In this document: one piece after another, positions 58,683-64,000 of the stretch | Layout: each line of letters opens with the position of its first letter | How positions within the stretch are numbered: position 1 is the first letter of the stretch | Source of the DNA: Mycobacterium paraseoulense | Lineage (GTDB): Bacteria; Actinomycetota; Actinomycetes; Mycobacteriales; Mycobacteriaceae | Assembly (NCBI RefSeq): GCF_010731655.1 | Contig: NZ_AP022619.1 | Location: forward strand, 5,580,001-5,644,000 | Direction of reading: 5' to 3' | DNA: 64,000 nt | Made by a program: the position numbers and the translations under genes | Notes under the pieces: generated by a model | What the model saw: only the letters and a program-made list of their open reading frames with translations | Told to the model about the DNA's origin: nothing | Databases searched by the model: none

Positions 58683-60202
58683 CCGCCATTCCGCATTATT
58701 CGATGTACATCGACGGCCGTTGGCGCGACACGTCAAGCAGGTTAGAGGTACGTGATCCCGCGACCAACGAGTTGGTGGCGACGGTTGCCGAAGGCGATGT
58801 CGCCATTGCCGACGAGGCCGTCGCCGCGGCGAAGGCAGCACATGCCTGCGGGATCTGGCGGTCGACGCCGCCCGCCGAACGCGCCCGCTTCCTCGACGCG
58901 ATCGCCGACAACCTGGCCGCACGGTTCGACGAGTTGACCGTGCTGCAGGTTCGCGAAAACGGTGCCACCGCACGGTCCGCGGGCGCATTTCTCTTGGGCT
59001 ACTCGATCGCTCACCTGAAGTGCTTCGCCGCGCTGGCTCGGTCATATGCGTTCGAGGAAACCAGGCCCCTGATGGAAGCGCCCACCCTGGCCGCCGGCGT
59101 GCTTCGCCGAGAACCGGTGGGGGTCTGCGCCGGCATCGTGCCGTGGAACTTCCCGTTGCTGCTCGCGGTGTGGAAGCTGGGGCCCGCGTTGGCGGCCGGC
59201 AACACAATAGTGCTCAAGCCCGACGATCAGACCCCACTGACGTTGTTCGAATTAGCCAGGGCCGCGGACGAAGTCGGGCTGCCGGCGGGAGTGCTGAACG
59301 TGGTCACCGGGCCCGGCCCGGTCGTCGGCGCCCGCCTCGCCGAACACCCCGATGTTCGCAAGGTGGCGTTCACCGGCTCGACCGAAGTCGGTAAGACCGT
59401 GATGCGCGCCGCCGCGGACAACGTCAAGAAGGTCACGCTCGAGTTGGGCGGCAAGGGCGCCAACATCGTCTGCGACGACGCCGACCTGGACCTGGCCGTC
59501 GACGGCACGTTGTTCGGGTTCCTGCTGATGTGCGGCCAGGCCTGCGAGTCCGGAACACGGCTGTTGCTGCACTCCTCGATTCACGACGAGTTCCTGCGAA
59601 GGCTGGTCGCCCGCGCGTCCACGCTCGTCGTGGGCAATCCGATGGACCCGGCCACCGACGTCGGTCCGCTGATATCCGCCAAACAGAAGGCACGGGTGGA
59701 GAAGTACATCGCGCTCGGGCAAGAGGAGGGATGCAAGATCGCGTTCCAGGGCACGGTGCCTGCCGAAGCCGGACTCGCCGACGGTCATTGGGTTGCGCCG
59801 ACGATCCTGACCGGGGCCACCAACGACATGCGGGTGGCCCGGGAGGAGATCTTCGGGCCGGTGCTCGTCGTGATCAAGTGCGCCGACGACGCCGAGGCGG
59901 TCGCGATCGCCAACGACAGCGAGTACGGACTGTCCGCGGGTGTGTGGAGCGCAGACAACGAACGGGCCTTGGCCATCGCCCGCGGGTTGGAGTCGGGCAC
60001 GGTGTGGATCAACGACTGGCACATGGTCAACGCGATGTTCCCATTCGGCGGTATGAAGCAAAGCGGCCTGGGCCGCGAACTCGGGCCCGGCGCCCTCGAC
60101 GAGTACACCGAGCAGAAGTTCGTGCATATCGACCTGACCAACGACCGTGCCAAGCGGGTGTATGCCGTCGTGGTGTCGACCGCGGCGGCGGGCACGACCT
60201 GA
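58679..60202 (+). CDS. Aldehyde dehydrogenase (NAD-dependent)
   Basis: A 507-aa enzyme from the ATG at 58679. VPWNFPLLLAVWKLGPALAA, KVAFTGSTEVGKTVM, catalytic Glu in VTLELGGKGAN (E255) and catalytic Cys in CGQACESGTRLLLH (C289) are all present. FGGMKQSGLGRELG precedes the end. It oxidises an aldehyde to the acid and would finish the pathway P450, alcohol dehydrogenase, aldehyde dehydrogenase. An upstream ATG at 58622 would overlap the small ORF in another frame and is less likely. Confidence 0.94.
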   Translation: MTAIPHYSMYIDGRWRDTSSRLEVRDPATNELVATVAEGDVAIADEAVAAAKAAHACGIWRSTPPAERARFLDAIADNLAARFDELTVLQVRENGATARSAGAFLLGYSIAHLKCFAALARSYAFEETRPLMEAPTLAAGVLRREPVGVCAGIVPWNFPLLLAVWKLGPALAAGNTIVLKPDDQTPLTLFELARAADEVGLPAGVLNVVTGPGPVVGARLAEHPDVRKVAFTGSTEVGKTVMRAAADNVKKVTLELGGKGANIVCDDADLDLAVDGTLFGFLLMCGQACESGTRLLLHSSIHDEFLRRLVARASTLVVGNPMDPATDVGPLISAKQKARVEKYIALGQEEGCKIAFQGTVPAEAGLADGHWVAPTILTGATNDMRVAREEIFGPVLVVIKCADDAEAVAIANDSEYGLSAGVWSADNERALAIARGLESGTVWINDWHMVNAMFPFGGMKQSGLGRELGPGALDEYTEQKFVHIDLTNDRAKRVYAVVVSTAAAGTT

Positions 60203-60218
60203 CCCGGCCGGCGGACGG

Positions 60219-61049
60219 TCACGGCCCGAAGTCAGTGCCGCTCGTCAGCCGCTCCCATTTCGCGATCTCGGTGGCGCGCGCGTCCGCGACGTAGCGGTAG
60301 AAGGCCAGGGCGTCGGGGCCGAGCAGCAGGAATCCCGGGGGGTCGCTGGACTCGACCGCCGCGACGATCGCGGTGGCCGCCTTGGCGGGGTCGCCGGCCT
60401 GGTTGCCGTGCATGGTGTCGTTTTCCTTGCGTCGCTGCCCGGCGGTGGCCGCGTAGTCGTCGATGACGGTGGCCGACTGGACGAGCGAGCGCCCGGCGAA
60501 ATCGGTGCGGAACGCACCGGGCTCGACGATGGTCACCGAGATGCCCAGCGGCGCGAGCTCACCGCGCAGCGCGCCGCTCATGCCTTCGATGGCGGCCTTG
60601 GCGGCCGCGTAGTAGCCAGAGCCCACCGGAGTTACCGTCGCGCCGATCGAGGAGATGTTGACGATCGCGCCGCTGCGGCGCGCCCGCATGCCGGGCAGGA
60701 CCGCCTTGATCATCGCGACGGTGCCGAAGAAGTGCGTCTCGAACAGGGCGCGCACCTCGGCGTCGTCGCCCTCCTCGACCGCGGCGCGGTAACCGTAACC
60801 GGCGTTGTTCACCAGAACGTCGACGTGGCCGAACCGGTCGTGGGCCTGGCCCACGACCGAGGCGACCTGTGCGGGGTCGGTGACGTCAAGGGCGGCCGCG
60901 AGCACGCGCTCCGGTGCGCCTCCCGCCAGGTCGGCGACCTTCGCGACGTCGCGCGCGGTCACGACCGCGTGGTGGCCGGCCTCGATGACGGCTTCGGCAA
61001 GCGCGCGGCCGAGTCCGCTCGAGCAGCCGGTGATGAGCCAGGTGGACAT
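60219..61049 (-). CDS. SDR-family oxidoreductase
   Basis: A 276-aa short-chain dehydrogenase from the ATG at 61049 (GAGGAGGGG upstream). It has ITGCSSGLGRALAEAVIEAG, VDVLVNNAGYGYRAAVEEGD, NISSIGATVTPVGSGYYAAA and AKAAIEGMSGALRGEL. The classical YxxxK is intact. It converges on the aldehyde dehydrogenase. Substrate unknown. Confidence 0.88.
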   Translation of the reverse strand: MSTWLITGCSSGLGRALAEAVIEAGHHAVVTARDVAKVADLAGGAPERVLAAALDVTDPAQVASVVGQAHDRFGHVDVLVNNAGYGYRAAVEEGDDAEVRALFETHFFGTVAMIKAVLPGMRARRSGAIVNISSIGATVTPVGSGYYAAAKAAIEGMSGALRGELAPLGISVTIVEPGAFRTDFAGRSLVQSATVIDDYAATAGQRRKENDTMHGNQAGDPAKAATAIVAAVESSDPPGFLLLGPDALAFYRYVADARATEIAKWERLTSGTDFGP

Positions 61050-61365
61050 GCGGGATGACCCCTCCTCGCCGAGACGCAACTAGTACCGTGAAATGTGTTG
61101 TCAGACTACGGCACTGACTCGCGTCGGGTCACTTGTCGTGCTGAGGTCGATATCGCCGCCACTGCAGGCGTGCGAATCGCGCCAGCTGTGGGGGGTACGC
61201 GGACCGGCCCGGTCGCGATCACGCCGAGCTCGTCGATGTCGACGTCGGACGCCGGCGTTGGCTTTCGGCAGGCAATTCTTCCCTTCGATCGCGGGACGGG
61301 GGCCTTCATCATCAACTATGGTCCGACTCAAGGAACTCATCAGGCACCGGTGAAGGAAGAAGGCA
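61050..61365. other. Intergenic, 316 bp
   Basis: A divergent promoter region of the SDR and the cyclic-nucleotide-binding gene. A plus-strand frame from 61095 (with ILPFDRGTGAFIINYGPTQG) runs into the next gene out of register; it was not accepted as a gene. Confidence 0.4.
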
Positions 61366-61830
61366 GTGCGGACGCTAGAAGGCGTTCTGGCCAGACACCC
61401 GTTCTTCGGCGGGATGGACCCGCGTTATTTGCAGTTGGCGGTCGGGTGTGCGGCAAACATGCGCTTCACCGCGGGTGAGTTGATCTTCCGCGAGGGCCAC
61501 CCCGCCAATCACTTCTACCTCATCCGCGCCGGCAGGATCGCGCTCGAAACCCCCGTTCTGGGCCGTGGCAGCCTGACGGTGCAGACACTCGGAGACGGAG
61601 ACATCCTTGGATGGTCGTGGCTGGTGCCGCCGTACAACTCGCGGTTCGACGCACGCGCGGTTGAGGCGACGCGCGCCATCGGTTTCGACGGCAAGTGCCT
61701 GCGCGACAAGTGCGAACAGGACCACGAACTCGGGTACGAGCTGCAGAAGCGTGTGATCGCGGTTCTCGGAGAGCATCTCGATGCGACAAGGTTCCGGCTC
61801 CTGGACATCTATGTCGATGTCATCGAATAA
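61366..61830 (+). CDS. Cyclic-nucleotide-binding domain protein
   Basis: A 154-aa, single-domain protein started at the GTG after GAAGGAAGAAGG. LARHPFFGGMDPRYLQLAVG, FTAGELIFREGHPANHFYLI, RAGRIALETPVLGRG, then LGDGDILGWSWLVPPYNSRF follow the CRP/PKA-RI fold. The usual phosphate-binding motif (FGE-ALL-RAA) is replaced by LGWSWLVPPYNSRFDARA, so cAMP binding is uncertain. There is no HTH, so it is not a CRP-type regulator. Confidence 0.85.
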   Translation: MRTLEGVLARHPFFGGMDPRYLQLAVGCAANMRFTAGELIFREGHPANHFYLIRAGRIALETPVLGRGSLTVQTLGDGDILGWSWLVPPYNSRFDARAVEATRAIGFDGKCLRDKCEQDHELGYELQKRVIAVLGEHLDATRFRLLDIYVDVIE

Positions 61831-61856
61831 GGACTGACCGGCCCGGCGACAGGCCC

Positions 61857-62522
61857 TCAGCCCTCGAATGCCGGACCGTCGAAGCGGTCGTGAGTCACGA
61901 ATTCCGCGACCGGGCGGCGGCGCAGCTTGGTCGGCTGGCGCACCGGCTTGCCAAGGGGCACAACGGCGGCGACCGCGTGCAGGTCGGGGATTCCCACCAG
62001 GCGGCGGAGCTGGTCTTCGGCGGCGATGGCCATGGTTGTGATGGTGCCGCCGTACCCCTCGCTGCGGGCGGCCAGCAGAACGTTCCAGATCAGCGGGTAC
62101 ACCGATGCGCCGCCGGCCAGGCCGACACGGTCCAAGTCCTGGTCGATCGAGGCGACGACGGTCAGGTCGACCGAAATCACAAGGACGACCGGCGCTTTGG
62201 TGATCGGCGCGACGAAGGTATCGGGGATCTCGGTCCGGTCGATGACGTCCGGTGGCACACCGCTGGGATGGACTGAATTCCAAGGGTTTTCACCCGCCTG
62301 TAGTTGAGCGAAGTAGCGGCGGGCGGCGGCCCTACCCAGCTCGGCGAGCCGGCGGCGGGTGTCCGGGTCGCGCACCACCGTGATGTGCGCGCCCTGCCGG
62401 TTGCCGCCGCTCGGGGCGAACCGGGCGTTGTCGAAGATGCGTCCCAGCACCTCGTCGGGCAGCGGGTCGTCGGTGAATTCGCGCGCCGCGAAAGTCGTTC
62501 GCATGACGTCATAGAGCTCCAT
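61857..62522 (-). CDS. Nitroreductase-family flavoprotein
   Basis: A 221-aa FMN enzyme: MELYDVMRTTFAAREFTDDP, RFAPSGGNRQGAHITVVRD (FMN-binding), and the C-terminal VVPLGKPVRQPTKLRRRPVA typical of the family. It would reduce nitro or quinone substrates. It starts 7 bp after the Hsp70-family stop and is co-directional, so it probably shares that transcript. Confidence 0.9.
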   Translation of the reverse strand: MELYDVMRTTFAAREFTDDPLPDEVLGRIFDNARFAPSGGNRQGAHITVVRDPDTRRRLAELGRAAARRYFAQLQAGENPWNSVHPSGVPPDVIDRTEIPDTFVAPITKAPVVLVISVDLTVVASIDQDLDRVGLAGGASVYPLIWNVLLAARSEGYGGTITTMAIAAEDQLRRLVGIPDLHAVAAVVPLGKPVRQPTKLRRRPVAEFVTHDRFDGPAFEG

Positions 62523-62529
62523 GCCCGCG

Positions 62530-64000
62530 TCACGCGCTCGCGGAGGCGTGGCGCTCCAGGCGAAAGGTGCGCTTGAATCCGGCCGGCTGCGTCGTCAGGG
62601 TCACTTCCACCGCGCCACTGGGGGCGATGACGTAGCGCTCCTCGACGTCGGGCCCGTCGCGCCACCGGCCGACCGGCTGCCGCCCGAGATCGTTCCTGTC
62701 GTGCAGGGCAGGGTCGAACGGGAAGAGGACCGGGTCGTAGGGCGTCACGTCGCCGTCGGGCCGGCCGTTGACCAGGCGGCTGCACTCCACGAATCGGAAG
62801 TGGCCGATGTTGTGCGCGGCCCGATAGGTGCGCTTCACCACCAGCGGGGTGTGCCCGTCGGCGGGCAGGGGGACGTCCTTACACACGATCGGGTCGAAGA
62901 CGACACCCGCACCGGCTTCCGCCTCCCGGAACACCCCAAAGTTGCGCGAGAAGCGTTCGGAGAGAGCGAAATCGGACTCCTTGTCGAGAAAGACGGCCAG
63001 ACCGATGGCGGTGGCCGCGAACGGGTGCGGCGAGCGTTTCACCCGCTTGTCGCCGAAGGTGGTGCGCAGCATCCGTGAAACCAGCGGGAAGCTGCCCGCG
63101 CCACCCACCACGTAGATGCCGGCGACCTCCGACCACGTCACGTCGCGGCCGCCGCCGGCCGAATTGCGCAAGACGCGGTCGAGCAATCGCATCGTCTTGT
63201 CGACGAGCGGCGCGCACGCCGCATAGACGTCGTCGACCGGGCACGAGAACGGGGGCCGGTCGGTGCCGTCGACCCCCGTCAGGTCCACCAGGAAGCGGCG
63301 CGTCTGCGGCCCGACGGCCTCCTTGCGGGCGGCGCACTCCTCCCGCAACAGCTCACGGGCGGCGGCGTCCACGCCGGACAGCTGCGAGCGCGCCAGGACG
63401 AGCTCGACGATCGCCTCATCGAAGTCGTCACCGCCCAGGCGCTGAATGCCCTCACTGATGACGACCTCGTTCGCGTGCCCGGTCATCTTGAGCAGCGACG
63501 CGTCGAAGGTGCCCCCGCCCAGGTCGTAGATGAGGACGTACTCCCGTTTGGCGGTGATCGTGGAGCGGTACCGGTGCGCGTATTCGAGGCTTGCCGCGGA
63601 CGGCTCGTTGAGCAGCGCCGCGACGTGGAAACCCGCCGCGACGAAGGCGTCGAGGGTCAGCAGGCGCTGGGCGCTCGAGGCGTTGGCCGGCACGCTGATC
63701 GCGGCCTCGATGTCTTCCCCCGCGATGAGGCTGGCGTTGGAGCGGCGCAGCAGGTCGGTTTTCAGCTGGGCCAAAAAGCCGGTGAGCAGGTCGGCCAGGC
63801 GATGGCTGCGGCCGACCAGGCTCACCTCGGTCTGGGGCCCGGCCTCGTTGAGTAGTCGTTTGAACGACCGCAGCACCGACCACCCCGGGTCGTGGCGCAC
63901 CGCGGCGGCCTCGGCGCCGAACCGCAGCTCCCCGGCGGCGTTGGCCGCGACCATCGACGGCCACGCGTCGACCCCATCAAAGGAGATGACCGGGTAGTTG
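62530..64000 (-). CDS. Hsp70-family chaperone-like protein, 5' end outside window
   Basis: At least 490 residues, truncated by the window edge. AAISVPANASSAQRLLTLDA, then NEPSAASLEYAHRY, IYDLGGGTFDASLLKM, RLGGDDFDEAIVEL and GIYVVGGAGSFPLVSRML are the ATPase motifs of the Hsp70/DnaK fold. The substrate-binding part is short and beta-rich, without a DnaK-like lid, so this is an atypical, HscC-like or mycobacterial-type Hsp70 relative rather than DnaK. About 40-60 residues seem to be missing at the N-terminus. Confidence 0.88.
   Translation of the reverse strand, partial: NYPVISFDGVDAWPSMVAANAAGELRFGAEAAAVRHDPGWSVLRSFKRLLNEAGPQTEVSLVGRSHRLADLLTGFLAQLKTDLLRRSNASLIAGEDIEAAISVPANASSAQRLLTLDAFVAAGFHVAALLNEPSAASLEYAHRYRSTITAKREYVLIYDLGGGTFDASLLKMTGHANEVVISEGIQRLGGDDFDEAIVELVLARSQLSGVDAAARELLREECAARKEAVGPQTRRFLVDLTGVDGTDRPPFSCPVDDVYAACAPLVDKTMRLLDRVLRNSAGGGRDVTWSEVAGIYVVGGAGSFPLVSRMLRTTFGDKRVKRSPHPFAATAIGLAVFLDKESDFALSERFSRNFGVFREAEAGAGVVFDPIVCKDVPLPADGHTPLVVKRTYRAAHNIGHFRFVECSRLVNGRPDGDVTPYDPVLFPFDPALHDRNDLGRQPVGRWRDGPDVEERYVIAPSGAVEVTLTTQPAGFKRTFRLERHASASA

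Noticed and set aside
61095..61478. 127-codon gene upstream of the cyclic-nucleotide-binding protein
   Set aside because: It overlaps the start of that gene out of frame for 113 bp and has no recognised domain.

Overview
The window is high-GC, and its gene content points to a slow-growing Mycobacterium, possibly of the M. avium complex type. The evidence is a phosphoglucomutase that by eye is nearly collinear with the M. tuberculosis protein, an MmpS/MmpL pair, an MspA-family porin, an SMR pump of the Mmr type, a Tat-exported DUF1906 protein, many SDR and acyl-CoA enzymes, and 3Fe-4S ferredoxins beside a P450. The species cannot be fixed by reading alone.

Left flank (1-3470): the 5' part of a CrcB/Fluc fluoride channel, then pgmA and an MFS transporter that overlap by 4 bp, then tRNA-Ala(GGC).

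Integrated element (3422-26562): the last 48 bp of the tRNA-Ala gene are repeated exactly at 26515-26562. This bounds an element of about 23.1 kb. Its left part reads like a small satellite prophage: a hypothetical gene, tyrosine integrase, HTH protein, excisionase, a TOPRIM/Spo11-like protein, primase-helicase, zinc-ribbon protein, a frameshifted whiB-like gene, HNH nuclease and a terminase-small-like protein. The right edge (25.3-26.2 kb) holds a broken HK97-type capsid gene and a small head protein. Between them lies about 14 kb of non-phage cargo. The cargo is a broken ADP-ribosylglycohydrolase, an intact two-gene McrBC-like type IV restriction system (MrcB_N-EVE-AAA plus DUF2357/PD-(D/E)XK), an SMC-like ATPase remnant cut by an IS1182-type fragment, and an envelope/stress module. 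That module holds a SigF-like promoter, a small membrane protein, two CsbD-like proteins, a DUF6131 protein, a fatty acid desaturase, other small membrane proteins, a TetR regulator and a STAS protein. Hydrolase and transposase remnants are scattered through it. No large terminase, portal, protease or tail gene is visible, so the element looks unable to package itself without help.

Right flank (26.6-64 kb): ordinary mycobacterial chromosome. In order: DUF1906 protein; metal-dependent hydrolase / 3Fe-4S ferredoxin / ferredoxin reductase operon; SDR; MmpL-MmpS with an operator-like repeat; a membrane protein with a Gly/Ser/Asp tail; a 2,4-dienoyl-CoA-reductase-like SDR; glycogen phosphorylase; two alpha/beta hydrolases around mmr; DoxX; SDR plus APH-like kinase; MspA-type porin; acyl-CoA dehydrogenase and enoyl-CoA hydratase; a lipoprotein; and a remnant of an F420-dependent oxidoreductase. 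An alcohol/aldehyde oxidation block follows: AdhE, ferredoxin, divergent two-component system, P450, NDMA-type alcohol dehydrogenase, a 48-aa ORF and aldehyde dehydrogenase. The window ends with an SDR, a lone cyclic-nucleotide-binding protein, a nitroreductase and a truncated Hsp70-family gene.
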